The notes: generated by a model from the sequence alone, not told the origin. DNA of 64,000 nt from Gammaproteobacteria bacterium (GCA_029287575.1 JARFQW010000032.1:35355-99354), one strand, 5' to 3'. Numbered from the stretch's first letter, positions 17,005 through 28,992 are shown. A program made the numbers and translations.

Positions 17005-20000
17005 TTACTGGCTGGACGTCAGACCCAGCTTCAGACGGATCCGTATGTCGCCGGCCTCGCCGCCCGGCGCCGCTTGCGTGACCGCGATGCGGTCTTGTGC
17101 CAGTCCGCCATCGGTCAGCAGGGTCTCCCGCATAATGGCCGCGCGCGCGTCTCCCAGGGCCTGCAGGTCTGCGTCGCTCAAGGGCTGATCCTCGATCAGG
17201 GCCTGGCGCACGGCCTCCAGGAAGGCCGGACCGTCCAGCTCCGGTTCGCCGTCGGGCTTGTCCTCGGGCGGCTTGGAATACTCCGCCTTGAGCTGCTCGA
17301 GAGCGCCGGGCCCACGCGACTCCGAATACAGGGCTTCCATGGCCGAGAGGCCTTCGTCGTCGCCCGGTCCCGCCCGGCGCTCGTCCAGCTGGGCGTCCAG
17401 GCTGGCGCTTCTCAGGGCGGTGCCGTCGGCGTCCGGGTCATAGGCAGACGGCAGCTCAACGGAGAGCGCGGGGCGCTGGTTCAGTGCTTCACCCACCTTC
17501 GCCAGCCGGCTGCGGGCGGTCTCGTCCAGCTCGCTCGATCCCAGCGCAAACTCGACAAATTCCAGGTCCTCGTCTCCTGCCCCGACCAGCGAGCCGAGGA
17601 GTTTGAAGGGTGCGGTGACAGCTTTCACGAGTACGTTGGTAACGACCTGCAGGACAACGCCCCCATAGTGGAACTCCGGGTCGTTGACGTCGCCGGAGAC
17701 CGGCAGTTCCAGGTCGATGGTCCCGCTGGGGTCCTTCAACAGCGCGACCGCCAGTTTCAGCGGCAGATTCATGGCCTCGGGAGATTCCACCTTGTCGCCC
17801 AGGACCAGCTGCTCGATGACGACCCGGTTGGTGGAGTCGAGCAGACCGTCGCTCAGGCGATAGCGAAGGTCCAGGTTGAGCCGCCCCTCATCGATCTCGT
17901 AGCCGCCGAACTTGGCCGAGTACGGCGTCAGCCGGGGCATCTCGACGTTCTGGAAGACAACGGCAACGTCGGCCTGGCTGACCACGTCCAGCAGGTCCAT
18001 GGTGCCTTCGATATTCGCGCTCCCGGTCTCGTTGACCCGGCCCTTGAGGAGGATGCGCGCCGCGTCGGCCGAGTCGCTGCTGATGTTGGCGACTTCGCCG
18101 CCAAGCTCGTGAATGAGAGTCGCAAAGGGCAGGGGGAGGGAAAGGTCGGCAAAATCCATGGAGCCGTTGGTCAGGGCAACACGACCGACCTCGGCTCGAA
18201 ACGGCGGCGATCCGGAGTCCCCGGCCGGACCGGACCCGGCGCTGGCGGCGGAGACGTCGGCCTCGTCGGCCTCCGCGTCGTCGGCACCGTCGGGCGGCGT
18301 GTCCCCGGTGCCGACCGACGCGAGATTCAGGTTGCCTTCCGCATCGATGCGAACCCGCAGATAGGGCTCCTCGACGGCGACGCGCTGCACGTTCAGCGTG
18401 CCGGCATCCAGCGCAAAGGAAACCTCCTCGGAGCGCACGGATTTCCAGCCCGCCAGTCGTTCGTCCTTGGTCGTTTCCTGCAGCTCCAGGGGCCCGGGAT
18501 TGACCGTGCCTTCGAAGCGCAGCGTCTCCTCGGCGTTGGAGGCGAGCCGTCCCTCGAGGCTGAGGCTGGCCTCGTCGATGCGAAGCGACGCCAGGTCAGT
18601 GACATAGGGCTGTATCACCTTCAGATCCAGGCCGGCGACCGTGACGGTGGCGTCGAGATCTACCGGATCGGCGATCACGCCACCGGTCAGCGAGACCTCG
18701 CCGCCGGACTCAATGCCTGCATCGACTGCTACATCGAAGCGCGTGCCCGGCGCCGATGACCAGTCGGACACCGTGACATTTAAGGGGTTCACGGCAAACG
18801 CTACCCGCGGATCCCGGCTCCGGTCCTCCAGGTCGATTCGCAGCGCGTTCACGTTCAGCTCGCCCATCCCGATGGTCCACGCGGGCTCACCCGTGTCGTC
18901 TGCCCCGGAGCCAGTCGGCTCAGGCGTCTCCGCGGCACGCGGTTCCGCCGCAGCCGGTTCGGCCTCGGCCCGGGGCGTGTTGGCCGGCGTATCCGCTACC
19001 TCGGCATCGGCGGGTGTTTCCGCGGGCTCCGGCAGCGCGGCCGGGTCTTCGCGCTGGCCGCCGCCCCGGGGCGTCTCCGGCGGCACGAAAATGTTCTGCA
19101 GGCTGACGCTGCCGTCGGCTTCCAGCCAGGCCGCGACCCGACCCCCGTCGACGGTGAGGCTGGCCACGTCGGCCCGGGCCGCGAGGAGATCGGCGCCAAT
19201 GCCTTCGGCGGTAATGGACGGCAGATTCACGATTTCCTCGCCGGCAACAATACGTAGTTCGTCGATGTCCAATCCGCCGTCGGTCACCGTGACCTGCGCA
19301 CCCTCTTCCAGCATCCGGAACTCGTAATTGAAGCCGAGCCCGAGGCGTCCCTGGTCCACGGTGTACGGCAGCCGGCTGTCCACGTATTCGAACATCTCCG
19401 CCAGCGATTCGTTGCGTATGTCGAACCGGCCGGTGGACTGCACCGGGTTGACGCCGATCCGGCCCTGCCACTCGTAGTGGCCGCCTTCCTCGGTCGCGAC
19501 CTGAAAGCGAATCTCGCCGTCGTCGTCAGGCAGCGTGCTGAATGCATTGAGCTCCAACGAGCCGGGGCCGAAGTATTCTACGAAGACCGGCTCGACAGTC
19601 TCGTCCGTCAGCAACAGCCGTCCGTCGTCCAGAAGGAAGTGTTCCAGCACGATCCGGGGGATGGTCGCGGGTTCTTCCGAAGCGGGTTCCGGCGACTCCG
19701 GCATGCGGTCCATCAGCACCTGGGCATTGAAGCGCCCGTCGGCGTTGCGCTTGGCGCTCAGCCGCGGTTTGCCCAGCCGGAAGTCAGTCAGGACTACCGC
19801 CCGGCGAAACAGACTGGCCCAGGCAACGTCGGCGAGGAAATGGTCCAGGGACAGCAGGTGTCCCAGCTCGGCGTCGGTCAGGTCGATATTGCGCATCGAC
19901 AGGGTGAGCGTGAAAGGGTTGAAGTACGCTTCCTGGATTGTCAGGTCGGCACCCACCGCCTGGGCAACGCGGGGCGGGACCTGGCTCTTCAGCGCCCAGG

Positions 20001-20097
20001 GCACACCGACGAATCCCGCCAGGGCGTACAGGACGACGATTGCCATCAGCCAGAGCCGCCAGCCCGTCAGGCCCATCCTTCGACGTATCGATGCCAC
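17005..20097 (-). CDS. DUF748 family AsmA-like envelope protein
   Basis: A large protein of about 1030 residues. It starts with one membrane anchor (WRLWLMAIVVLYALAGFVGV) followed by a long periplasmic, beta-rich region typical of DUF748/AsmA-like proteins, with LEHFLLDDGRLLLTDE, VDLDATVTVAGLDL and PLPFATLIHELGGEVANIS segments. A Pro/Glu/Ala-rich linker near residues 360-410 breaks the repeats. The C-terminal fifth includes GTIDLELPVSGDVNDPEFHYGG and a charged helical tail. Such proteins are thought to work in envelope integrity or lipid transport between membranes. GTG 20097 is preferred (GGGAG upstream, MGLTGWR follows seven codons later); ATG 20076 is the alternative. No neighbour suggests a more specific role. 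Confidence 0.8.
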   Translation of the reverse strand: MASIRRRMGLTGWRLWLMAIVVLYALAGFVGVPWALKSQVPPRVAQAVGADLTIQEAYFNPFTLTLSMRNIDLTDAELGHLLSLDHFLADVAWASLFRRAVVLTDFRLGKPRLSAKRNADGRFNAQVLMDRMPESPEPASEEPATIPRIVLEHFLLDDGRLLLTDETVEPVFVEYFGPGSLELNAFSTLPDDDGEIRFQVATEEGGHYEWQGRIGVNPVQSTGRFDIRNESLAEMFEYVDSRLPYTVDQGRLGLGFNYEFRMLEEGAQVTVTDGGLDIDELRIVAGEEIVNLPSITAEGIGADLLAARADVASLTVDGGRVAAWLEADGSVSLQNIFVPPETPRGGGQREDPAALPEPAETPADAEVADTPANTPRAEAEPAAAEPRAAETPEPTGSGADDTGEPAWTIGMGELNVNALRIDLEDRSRDPRVAFAVNPLNVTVSDWSSAPGTRFDVAVDAGIESGGEVSLTGGVIADPVDLDATVTVAGLDLKVIQPYVTDLASLRIDEASLSLEGRLASNAEETLRFEGTVNPGPLELQETTKDERLAGWKSVRSEEVSFALDAGTLNVQRVAVEEPYLRVRIDAEGNLNLASVGTGDTPPDGADDAEADEADVSAASAGSGPAGDSGSPPFRAEVGRVALTNGSMDFADLSLPLPFATLIHELGGEVANISSDSADAARILLKGRVNETGSANIEGTMDLLDVVSQADVAVVFQNVEMPRLTPYSAKFGGYEIDEGRLNLDLRYRLSDGLLDSTNRVVIEQLVLGDKVESPEAMNLPLKLAVALLKDPSGTIDLELPVSGDVNDPEFHYGGVVLQVVTNVLVKAVTAPFKLLGSLVGAGDEDLEFVEFALGSSELDETARSRLAKVGEALNQRPALSVELPSAYDPDADGTALRSASLDAQLDERRAGPGDDEGLSAMEALYSESRGPGALEQLKAEYSKPPEDKPDGEPELDGPAFLEAVRQALIEDQPLSDADLQALGDARAAIMRETLLTDGGLAQDRIAVTQAAPGGEAGDIRIRLKLGLTSSQ

Positions 20098-20186
20098 GCT
20101 GGCTCCCGCCGTTCGCCGGGGTGCCCCCGGCAACCCCACAGTTATAGCCGACGATCAGGCATCCGACTAAGGAAATTTGGGCAAGA

Positions 20187-20226
20187 AAAAGGCCGCACCG
20201 ACATGGCCGGTGCGGCCGGGTTTTTC
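20187..20226. terminator. Rho-independent terminator after rpoD
   Basis: A perfect 10-bp stem (GGCCGCACCG, 20191-20200, with CGGTGCGGCC, 20208-20217) with a 7-nt loop, flanked by AAAAA on the left and TTTTT on the right. It sits 28 bp past the rpoD stop, so on the minus strand it ends the rpsU-dnaG-rpoD transcript and separates it from the DUF748 gene. Confidence 0.9.
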
Positions 20227-20253
20227 GGGCGGCGGCCCTCCCGCGGACCGGGG

Positions 20254-22065
<1,812 letters not shown>

Positions 22066-22141
22066 GCAGATGTCCCCGTAAAGTACCCAAACAAACCATT
22101 CAGTATAGCGGGTGTAGAGCCCAACTACCAGTGATCGCGGC

Positions 22142-23893
22142 TTATTGCCGGCCTGTCGTTGTCTGGCCCAGCAGTTCCCTGAGCTCCTTTTTCTCCGCCG
22201 GCGTCAGCTCTCGGACCCGTGCCTCGGCAAGAAGTTCGTCCGCCCGCTGAGCCGGTGCCTCCGCAGCCAGCCTGGCCAGCGTGTCCTCAAGGACCCTGGC
22301 GGCGACTTCCTCCCCTGTCAGACTCTCTGCCGCAGCGAGCCTTGCAAGATGAGGATAGTCGGTTTTTTCGCGCCAGCGCTCCAAGAGCCCGCCCGTCGAG
22401 ATATCGGGATGCGAGCGCGCGTCTTCAAGCAGGGCGGCCAGCAGCGGCAGCCCCGGACGCTGCAGCCCGCTCAGCTCCCGGGGAATGGCCACGTTGGCCA
22501 CCTGCGCGGGATAGTGAAGCACCAGCGTGATGGCCTGCCGGACGAGACTGGCCCTCGGATTCAGCGTTCGACGGCTTTGCCCGGCCGGATCCTGCGGGAC
22601 GGAGATTTTTTCGTCGCCGCCGATCAGTCGCGCCAGCTTGTCTTCGTGCATACCCACCGCGGCCGCCAGCTGCTGAATTAGCAGCGTCCGGAACACCCCC
22701 TCGGGGACCCGTCGCACCAGCGGACGCGCCAGCTCGGCCAGCCGGGCCCGCCCGTCCAGGCTGCTCATGTCCACCTGCTCGGCCAGTCTGCGGAGCAGGA
22801 ATCGAGACAGAGGCTCGGCGTTCTCGACCCGTGCGCAAAACGCCTCCGCCCCTTCCTTGCGGACCAGCGAGTCGGGGTCCTCTCCATCCGGCAGGAACAG
22901 AAAGCGCACCTGGCGGCCTTCTGTCAGTCCGGGCAAGACGTTCTCGAGGGCCCGCCAGGCTGCTCGTCGCCCGGCGGCGTCGCCGTCGAAGGCAAAGACA
23001 AGCTCCGGCGTCACCCGGAAGAGACGGTTGGAATGATCCCCGGTCGTCGCCGTGCCCAGTGTCGCCACGGACCAGGGAATGCCCGCCTGGTTCAGCCCGA
23101 TCACGTCCATGTAGCCTTCGACCACGAGCAGGCGCGGAATATCCCTGAGCTGCTGTCGTGCCTCGTATAACCCGTAAAGCTCCCGGCCCTTGTGGAACAG
23201 GGGCGTTTCCGGCGAGTTGAGATATTTGGGCTCACCTTCCCCGAGGACCCGGCCGCCGAAGGCAATCACGCGGCCGCGGACATCGCGGATCGGGAACATC
23301 AGCCGGCCGCGGAAGCGGTCGTAGAAGCCCCCCGAATCCCGCTCGCTGGCCAGCCCGGCCCTGGCAAGATTGCGGCCGGCTTCCTCACTCCCTCCGAGCC
23401 GGCGGACCAGCGTGTCCCACGCGTCCGGGGCATAGCCGAGTCGGAATCGCCGGACCACCCCCTCGCTCAGGCCCCGCTGTTCCGCGTAGCGGGTCGCAAC
23501 GGCGGATTCCGCCAGCGCAGATTCGTAAATGGCCGCAGCCTGCTCCATCACCGCGTACAGATCGCTCCGGCCCCGATCCTCAGCACTGCTCCCGGCCTCC
23601 CGCGGCACTTCAACGCCGGCTAGCCGGGCGAGCTCCTCGACGGCTTCGGGAAAGCTGAGATGGTCATGGTCCATCAGAAAGCCCAGCGCCGTGCCGTGGG
23701 CGCCGCAGCCAAAACAATGAAAAAACTGCTTTGTGGGGCTGACGGTAAACGAGGGCGTCTTTTCGTTGTGGAACGGGCAGCACGCGGAATACTCGCGGCC
23801 GGCCTTTTTCAGGCTGATGCGGTTCCCTATGACCTCGACGATATCCGTTCGAGCCACGAGATCATCGATGAACGACTGCGGTATGAGTCCCAC
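22142..23893 (-). CDS. dnaG: DNA primase DnaG
   Basis: A 583-residue primase that lays RNA primers at the replication fork. N-terminal zinc finger: [11 protein letters not shown] and [10 protein letters not shown], about residues 38-65. TOPRIM catalytic core: [15 protein letters not shown] and [12 protein letters not shown], about residues 250-320. The C-terminal third is the DnaB-interacting region, less conserved. The GTG start at 23893 is preceded by AGGGGA. It sits between yqeY and rpoD in the rpsU-dnaG-rpoD operon and is slightly longer than E. coli DnaG (581). Confidence 0.97.
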   Translation of the reverse strand: MGLIPQSFIDDLVARTDIVEVIGNRISLKKAGREYSACCPFHNEKTPSFTVSPTKQFFHCFGCGAHGTALGFLMDHDHLSFPEAVEELARLAGVEVPREAGSSAEDRGRSDLYAVMEQAAAIYESALAESAVATRYAEQRGLSEGVVRRFRLGYAPDAWDTLVRRLGGSEEAGRNLARAGLASERDSGGFYDRFRGRLMFPIRDVRGRVIAFGGRVLGEGEPKYLNSPETPLFHKGRELYGLYEARQQLRDIPRLLVVEGYMDVIGLNQAGIPWSVATLGTATTGDHSNRLFRVTPELVFAFDGDAAGRRAAWRALENVLPGLTEGRQVRFLFLPDGEDPDSLVRKEGAEAFCARVENAEPLSRFLLRRLAEQVDMSSLDGRARLAELARPLVRRVPEGVFRTLLIQQLAAAVGMHEDKLARLIGGDEKISVPQDPAGQSRRTLNPRASLVRQAITLVLHYPAQVANVAIPRELSGLQRPGLPLLAALLEDARSHPDISTGGLLERWREKTDYPHLARLAAAESLTGEEVAARVLEDTLARLAAEAPAQRADELLAEARVRELTPAEKKELRELLGQTTTGRQ

Positions 23894-24065
23894 GTCCCCT
23901 CGAATCCTCCGTGCGGGAGCGCCAGTGTCGCGGCGAGGCTGGCGCCGGGTGGCCGTTGCCGGCCGTCAGGGTTCCTGGCCGCGGATCGCGGTCCACGGAA
24001 AAGTCATAGCGGAACAGGCGAAAAATTCAAGCGGGGCCTGGGTTTGTGGCGGGCCCCGAGGTCGG

Positions 24066-24512
24066 TCAGGCGCCCAGCGCGGCCCTGACCCGGGCGCTGG
24101 CCGCGCCCATGTCCACCCGGCCCTGGGCACGCTGCTTCAGCAGGCCCATGACCCGGCCCATGTCCTTTACCGACGCTGCGCCGGTCTCGGCAACCAGTTC
24201 GGCGACGAGGTCCTCGAGCTCGGCATCGGTCATCGGTTCGGGCAGGTACGTCCTGAGAATCTCGATTTCGGCGGCTTCCTTGTCCGCCAGATCCTGCCGG
24301 CCGCCGGCCTCGTACTGGGCGACCGATTCGCGGCGCTGCTTGACCATCTTCTCGATGATCGCCGTGATTTCGGGGTCAGCCATGTCCGCGCGCTCGTCCA
24401 CCTCGCGCTGCTTGATGGCCGCCAGGGCCATGCGCAGCACGCTCAGACGGTCCTTGTCACCGCTGCGCAAGGCGTCCTTGGTGTCCTGCTGGATCTGGTC
24501 CTTGAGTGCCAT
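24066..24512 (-). CDS. GatB/YqeY domain-containing protein
   Basis: A 148-residue protein with the YqeY fold, related to the tail domain of the tRNA amidotransferase subunit GatB: KDALRSGDKDRLSVLRMALAAIKQREVD, KMVKQRRESVAQYEAGGRQDLADKE, EILRTYLPEPMTDAEL and KDMGRVMGLLK. It probably binds tRNA or protects nascent tRNA charging, but no activity is established. ATG 24512 (MALKDQIQQD) is where the family begins; the codons before it are not conserved. Commonly inserted between rpsU and dnaG, as here. Confidence 0.9.
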   Translation of the reverse strand: MALKDQIQQDTKDALRSGDKDRLSVLRMALAAIKQREVDERADMADPEITAIIEKMVKQRRESVAQYEAGGRQDLADKEAAEIEILRTYLPEPMTDAELEDLVAELVAETGAASVKDMGRVMGLLKQRAQGRVDMGAASARVRAALGA

Positions 24513-24588
24513 ATCGACTCGGGAAGGAACTATGGCGGTGCCGGTCGGCATCCGGGCGGCGCGAGGGATTCCCCGGGCCGCGAGGCGA

Positions 24589-24804
24589 TCAGTAGAGGCG
24601 CTTGCGGCGGGACACTTCGCGCTGCACGCGCTTGGCGTGCCGCTTCACGGCCGCGGCCTTCTTCCGCTTGCGCTCCTGGGTCGGCTTCTCATAGTACTCA
24701 CGGCGACGGAGCTCGGTCAGAACGCCGGCTTTTTCGCAGGCACGCTTGAAGCGCCGCAGGGCGGCGTCAAAATATTCGTTCTCGCGAACGCGTACTCCAG
24801 GCAT
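24589..24804 (-). CDS. rpsU: 30S ribosomal protein S21
   Basis: 71 residues, very basic, matching bS21 along its whole length: [10 protein letters not shown] start, [31 protein letters not shown] and the arginine-rich ending [11 protein letters not shown]21 helps base-pairing of the Shine-Dalgarno region on the small subunit. First gene of the macromolecular synthesis operon, 76 bp before yqeY and divergent from tsaD. Confidence 0.98.
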   Translation of the reverse strand: MPGVRVRENEYFDAALRRFKRACEKAGVLTELRRREYYEKPTQERKRKKAAAVKRHAKRVQREVSRRKRLY

Positions 24805-24831
24805 CAGATACTCACCATCCGGATAGTTAAA

Positions 24832-24849
24832 TGCCCCAACGGAGGGGCA
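24832..24849 (-). promoter_or_regulatory. Hairpin in the rpsU leader
   Basis: On the minus strand TGCCCC-TCCGTT-GGGGCA forms a 6-bp stem with a 6-nt loop 28 bp before the rpsU ATG. It is preceded by TTTTT and followed by ATTTAAC. It is not a terminator in either direction. A role in leader RNA stability or translational feedback is possible but unproven. Confidence 0.35.
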
Positions 24850-24861
24850 AAAAGGCCGACA

Positions 24862-24889
24862 ATTGTATCGGGCCGGCGGGGGAAAGCAA
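24862..24889 (-). promoter_or_regulatory. Sigma-70-type promoter of the rpsU-dnaG-rpoD operon
   Basis: Minus strand: -35 TTGCTT (24884-24889), 16-bp spacer, -10 TACAAT (24862-24867). Transcription would start near 24855, giving about a 50-nt leader to rpsU. It lies in the divergent region shared with tsaD. Confidence 0.55.
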
Positions 24890-24932
24890 ACCCCCCGGAG
24901 AGACTCTTCATCACATCTGCGGAGCAGAACCT

Positions 24933-25985
24933 ATGCGGGTCCTGGGCATCGAAACCTCCTGCGACGAAACCGGCGTCGCTGTTTGTGACGACCGCAGGGG
25001 GCTGCTCGCCCATGCGCTGCACAGTCAGGTGAAGCTGCACGCGGCCTACGGTGGCGTGGTGCCGGAACTGGCCTCACGCGATCACGTGCGCAAGCTGGTA
25101 CCCATGATCCGTGCGGTGCTTGCCGACGCCGGCACGGCGCCGGCCGATATCGACGGTGTGGCCTACACCGCCGGGCCGGGCCTCATTGGTGCGCTGCTGG
25201 TCGGCGCCAGCGTCGGCCGCAGCCTGGCCATGGCCTGGAATGTACCGGCGATCGGCGTACACCACATGGAAGGCCACCTGCTTGCGCCAATGCTCGAAGA
25301 CGATCCGCCGGAGCCGCCGTTCGTGGCGCTGCTGGTCTCCGGCGGTCATACACTGCTTGCGCGCGTGGACGGCCTGGGCCGCTATGACATTCTGGGCGAG
25401 ACTCTCGATGATGCCGCGGGGGAGGCCTTCGACAAGACCGCCAAGCTGCTCGGCCTGCCTTATCCGGGCGGCCCGGCGCTCGCGGCGCTGGCGGAAACCG
25501 GTACGCCGGGCCGCTACAGGCTGCCGCGGCCCATGGTGGACAGACCGGGCCTGGATTTCAGCTTCAGCGGCCTGAAGACCGCGGTGGTCGTTGCCCGGGG
25601 CGATACCGAACCGGACGAGGACAGCCGCCGGGACCTGGCGCGGGAGTTCGAAGAGGCGGTCGTCGATACGCTGGCGATCAAGTGCCTCCGGGCCCTGGAT
25701 GCGACCGGTCTGAACCAGCTGGTGGTCGCGGGCGGGGTCGGCGCCAATCGTCGCCTGCGCGAGCGGCTGGCAGAGGAGTGCGCGGCCCGGGGTGCGTCGC
25801 TGCGCTATCCGCGCCTGGAATTCTGCACCGACAATGGAGCGATGATTGCGTACGCTGGTATGCTCCGCCTGCTCGGCGGAGAGCGGGCGGGTCTGCACAT
25901 CGAGGCTCGCGCCCGCTGGAGTCTGGAGAGCCTCCAGCCGCCCGGGTCCGGCAACGCCTCCACCGCACAAGAATTCGACACCTAA
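24933..25985 (+). CDS. tsaD: tRNA t6A37 threonylcarbamoyltransferase TsaD
   Basis: A 350-residue ASKHA-fold enzyme that, with TsaB and TsaE, transfers the threonylcarbamoyl group to A37 of ANN-reading tRNAs. Begins [15 protein letters not shown]; metal-binding HMEGH appears near residue 111; further motifs are [45 protein letters not shown] and [16 protein letters not shown] 24933 matches the universal N-terminus. Diverges from rpsU, the classic gammaproteobacterial arrangement, and is followed 14 bp later by folB. Confidence 0.98.
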   Translation: MRVLGIETSCDETGVAVCDDRRGLLAHALHSQVKLHAAYGGVVPELASRDHVRKLVPMIRAVLADAGTAPADIDGVAYTAGPGLIGALLVGASVGRSLAMAWNVPAIGVHHMEGHLLAPMLEDDPPEPPFVALLVSGGHTLLARVDGLGRYDILGETLDDAAGEAFDKTAKLLGLPYPGGPALAALAETGTPGRYRLPRPMVDRPGLDFSFSGLKTAVVVARGDTEPDEDSRRDLAREFEEAVVDTLAIKCLRALDATGLNQLVVAGGVGANRRLRERLAEECAARGASLRYPRLEFCTDNGAMIAYAGMLRLLGGERAGLHIEARARWSLESLQPPGSGNASTAQEFDT

Positions 25986-25999
25986 GCAGAAGCGGCATC

Positions 26000-26365
26000 A
26001 TGGACACGATTTTCCTTTCCGACCTCCGGGTTGAAACCCTGATCGGTATTTTCGATTGGGAACGGCAGATACGGCAGACGGTCAGCATCGACCTGGAAAT
26101 GGCGACGGATATTCGCAAGGCGGCGGCCTCGGACAGCATCGAAGACACGCTGGACTACAAGGCCGTGGCCAAGCGCGTGATTGCCTTTGTGGAGTCCTCC
26201 GAGTTCTATCTGGTCGAAACGCTGGCCGAGCGGGTGGCAGGCATCGTGACCGGCGAGTTCGGCGTGCCCTGGGTCCGGCTGACCCTGAGCAAGCCGGGGG
26301 CGATCCGCGGCGCCCGCGACGTGGGCATTCGCATCGAGCGGGGCCTGGAGGACGGCGGTGCCTGA
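26000..26365 (+). CDS. folB: Dihydroneopterin aldolase FolB
   Basis: 121 residues of the tunnelling fold: MDTIFLSDLRVETLIGIFDWER start, a conserved TLDYKAVAKRV segment, YLVETLAERVAGI and a C-terminal TLSKPGAIRGARDVGI. It converts dihydroneopterin to 6-hydroxymethyl-dihydropterin plus glycolaldehyde in folate synthesis. It lies 14 bp after tsaD and overlaps folK by 8 bp, so the three genes are one transcription unit; the next folate enzyme follows directly. Confidence 0.95.
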   Translation: MDTIFLSDLRVETLIGIFDWERQIRQTVSIDLEMATDIRKAAASDSIEDTLDYKAVAKRVIAFVESSEFYLVETLAERVAGIVTGEFGVPWVRLTLSKPGAIRGARDVGIRIERGLEDGGA

Positions 26366-26876
26366 AGTCTTCGTCGGCGCCGGCAGCAACGTGCGCCCGG
26401 AAACTCACCTGCGACGGGCGCTCGTGGCCCTTGCCGAACGGTTCGGCGTGCTGCGCCTGTCGTCGGTATACGAGAACAGCCCCGTCGGTTTCGACGGGGA
26501 AGACTTCCTCAACCTGGTTATCGGCTTCGATACGGATGAGGACGTGGCCGCCGTAACGGCCTGCTTCGCGGACATCGAGACGGAGAACGGGCGTACACGA
26601 GGCGAAGCGAAATTCGGGCCCCGGACCCTGGATCTGGATCTACTGCTCTACGGGGACCTGGTCGACGAGGACGTTCTGGGAATCCCCAGGGACGAGATAC
26701 TCGAATACGCATTCGTGCTGAAACCGTTATCAGAACTGGTACCGGATCGGCGGCATCCGATTGACGGCCGCACCTATGCTGACCTGTGGGCGGCCTTCGA
26801 CAAGACCGGAGTGGATCTCCGGCACTACCCTCTCGAGCTGACCGGAGGCACGGACCCCACCACGGACGGGGAATGA
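26358..26876 (+). CDS. folK: 6-hydroxymethyl-dihydropterin pyrophosphokinase FolK
   Basis: A 172-residue HPPK, which transfers pyrophosphate from ATP to 6-hydroxymethyl-dihydropterin. Readable: EVFVGAGSNVRPE near the start, YENSPVGF, DFLNLVIGFDT, and the signature KFGPRTLDLDLLLYGD, with the two metal-binding Asp, near residue 85-100, then EYAFVLKPLSELVPD. GTG 26358 overlaps the folB stop, giving translational coupling of two consecutive steps of the pathway. Confidence 0.95.
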   Translation: MPEVFVGAGSNVRPETHLRRALVALAERFGVLRLSSVYENSPVGFDGEDFLNLVIGFDTDEDVAAVTACFADIETENGRTRGEAKFGPRTLDLDLLLYGDLVDEDVLGIPRDEILEYAFVLKPLSELVPDRRHPIDGRTYADLWAAFDKTGVDLRHYPLELTGGTDPTTDGE

Positions 26877-26880
26877 CGGC

Positions 26881-28176
26881 ATGATACGGTTTCGATCCTT
26901 CCTGCTGGCCGCGGCGACGGCGGGCCTCGCGGCTTGCGGCGGTTCTTCGGGCAACGGCTCCGCGGCGACCCCGGACGGTTGCAGCATTGCCGGCCAGAAC
27001 AACTTCGTGCTGGCCACGATGGAGGACATTTACCTCTGGAACACCGAAATTCCGGACGTGGATCCGCTGGCCTACGAAGATCCCGAGGCTCTGCTGGAGG
27101 CGATTCGGTTCCGACCCATCGACCGCTTCAGTTTCCTGACGACTATTGCCTCGGAAAATGCCCTGTTCGGGGACAGTCAGTTTGCCGGCTTCGGCTTCCG
27201 CTCCCGGCCCCAGGGCAGCGAGCAGATCGTCAGCGAGGTCTTCGAGGGCAGCCCCGCCGCTCTGGGCGGGCTGGTCCGTGGCGCAGCGGTGATCAGTATC
27301 GACGGCCGGCCCATGGCCGAGATCTTTGCGAACGAGGGCTTTTCCGCCGCCCTGGGCCCGCCGGAGCCCGGTGTTACTCGGACCCTCGGCTTGCGCCTGC
27401 CCGACGGGAGCGTGACCGAAACCACGATCACCAAGGACGTCGTCACCATTGGCCCGGTCTCCGATGTCTCTGTGCTCGACGTGAATGGGGTGCCCACCGG
27501 CTACATGAACTTCCGGACCTTCACGGAGCCCGCGGCACCGGCTCTTAGCGAGGCTGCGGACCTGCTTCAGGCCGGATCCATAAGCCAGCTGGTTCTGGAC
27601 CTCCGCTACAACGGCGGCGGTCTGCTGTCGATTGCCGAATACCTGGCCGGGCTGCTGGGCGGCCAGGTTACGGCGGGACAGGTGTTCGTCACCAACCAGT
27701 TCAATGAAAACAACGAATATCGCAATGCCTCCCGGGTCTTTCCGAACCCGGTCAATGCGCTGGGACTGGGCCGCATCGTGTTCATCACGACCGGCGCCAC
27801 CGCGTCCGCAAGCGAGATCGTGATCAACGGGCTCGCGCCGTTCGTGGAGGTCGCCGTGGTCGGCAGCACCACGTTTGGCAAGCCGGTGGGACAACTCGGC
27901 TACGCATTCTGCGAGCGCGTCCTTCGGCCGGCGAGTTTTCAGACCGTCAACGCGAACGGCGAAGGGGAGTTTTTTGGCGGCATCACGCCGGACTGCGAGG
28001 CCGAGGACGATCTGACCCGGCCCCTCGGCGATCCGGATGAAGCGTCTCTGGCCGAAGCCCTGCACTTTCTGGAGACCGGCAGCTGCAGCTCTCCGCCGGT
28101 GGCCGTGGACTCAGCCGCGCCGGGCACGAAGGCCGTTTCGGTCCCCGCCGAGTACCGCTGGCTTAAGGCTGACTGA
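26881..28176 (+). CDS. S41 family C-terminal-processing peptidase, lipoprotein
   Basis: A 431-residue lipoprotein with lipobox LAACGG (Cys19). A helical N-domain (IYLWNTEIPD) is followed by a PDZ-like segment (FEGSPAALGGLVRGAAVISIDG, about residues 120-140) and the S41 protease core: LVLDLRYNGGGLLSIAEYLAG, the catalytic Ser in TGATASASE near residue 305, and the general-base Lys in FGKPVGQ near 335. Tail-specific proteases of this type cut proteins in the periplasm. It starts 4 bp after folK, so it may be cotranscribed, though not functionally linked to folate. Confidence 0.85.
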   Translation: MIRFRSFLLAAATAGLAACGGSSGNGSAATPDGCSIAGQNNFVLATMEDIYLWNTEIPDVDPLAYEDPEALLEAIRFRPIDRFSFLTTIASENALFGDSQFAGFGFRSRPQGSEQIVSEVFEGSPAALGGLVRGAAVISIDGRPMAEIFANEGFSAALGPPEPGVTRTLGLRLPDGSVTETTITKDVVTIGPVSDVSVLDVNGVPTGYMNFRTFTEPAAPALSEAADLLQAGSISQLVLDLRYNGGGLLSIAEYLAGLLGGQVTAGQVFVTNQFNENNEYRNASRVFPNPVNALGLGRIVFITTGATASASEIVINGLAPFVEVAVVGSTTFGKPVGQLGYAFCERVLRPASFQTVNANGEGEFFGGITPDCEAEDDLTRPLGDPDEASLAEALHFLETGSCSSPPVAVDSAAPGTKAVSVPAEYRWLKAD

Positions 28177-28194
28177 GCAAAACGCGCCGCGACC

Positions 28195-28992
28195 CTAGAA
28201 ACTCACCGAACGTCCGCCGTCCACGGCGACGATCTGACCGGTGATGTAGTCGGCGTCCCGGGCCAGGAACAGGGCGGTTTCCGCGATATCGTCGGGACAC
28301 CCCAGGCGCGCGAGGGGCACCTTCCCGAGGGTGGCGTCTTTTTCCGCCTCCGCAAGGCCCGCTTCCGGCCAGAGAATCGCGCCGGGGGCAATCCCGTTGA
28401 CACGGACCGCCGGCGCCAGATCGCGGGCCAGGCTTTTCACGAGCATGGCGTTGCCCGCCTTGGCGACGGCATAAACCACGTGGTCCGCCGGCGGCCGGTC
28501 GGCATGGATATCCACCAGGTTGATGATGCAGCCCCCGCTCCCGGTGAGCGCCGGCGCTGCGGCCTGGGCAAGAAACAGCGGCGCCTTGAGATTGGTGCCC
28601 ACCAGGTCCTGCCAGTTCTTCTCCGAGACGGTGCCTATCGGCGTCGGATAGAAGCTCGATGCGTTGTTCACGAGGATGTCGAGGCGTTCGTGAGCGTGAA
28701 TGGCCGCCGCCACGATACGCTCCGGTGCGCCAGGATCGAGCAGGTTTTCACAGACCACCGAGGCTGAATCCGGCCGCCGGTCGTTCAGGCGCTGCGCAAG
28801 CGCCTCGGCTTCCCGCCGGGAGGTGTTGCAGTGAACGGCGACAGCGGCGCCGTCGGCATGCAGGCAGGCGGCTATCGCCGCCCCGATCCGTCGTCCGCCA
28901 CCGGTGACAATCGCCACGCGCCCGGTGAGGGATCGGGTTGAAGAAGCGCCGCCGGCGGGGGATTCGGGGTGACTGGGGGGCTGGCTTGCCAT
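28195..28992 (-). CDS. Pteridine reductase-like short-chain dehydrogenase
   Basis: A 265-residue SDR. The cofactor loop is TGGGRRIG, the arginine-containing form typical of pteridine reductases that use NADPH. NNASS and an active site in which Asp replaces the usual catalytic Ser (INLVDIHAD) before YAVAK match PTR1/FolM proteins, which reduce dihydrobiopterin or dihydrofolate-type substrates. ATG 28992 has GAGG 6 nt upstream; the ATG two codons earlier does not. It sits next to folB-folK but on the opposite strand, in keeping with a pterin role. Confidence 0.8.
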   Translation of the reverse strand: MASQPPSHPESPAGGASSTRSLTGRVAIVTGGGRRIGAAIAACLHADGAAVAVHCNTSRREAEALAQRLNDRRPDSASVVCENLLDPGAPERIVAAAIHAHERLDILVNNASSFYPTPIGTVSEKNWQDLVGTNLKAPLFLAQAAAPALTGSGGCIINLVDIHADRPPADHVVYAVAKAGNAMLVKSLARDLAPAVRVNGIAPGAILWPEAGLAEAEKDATLGKVPLARLGCPDDIAETALFLARDADYITGQIVAVDGGRSVSF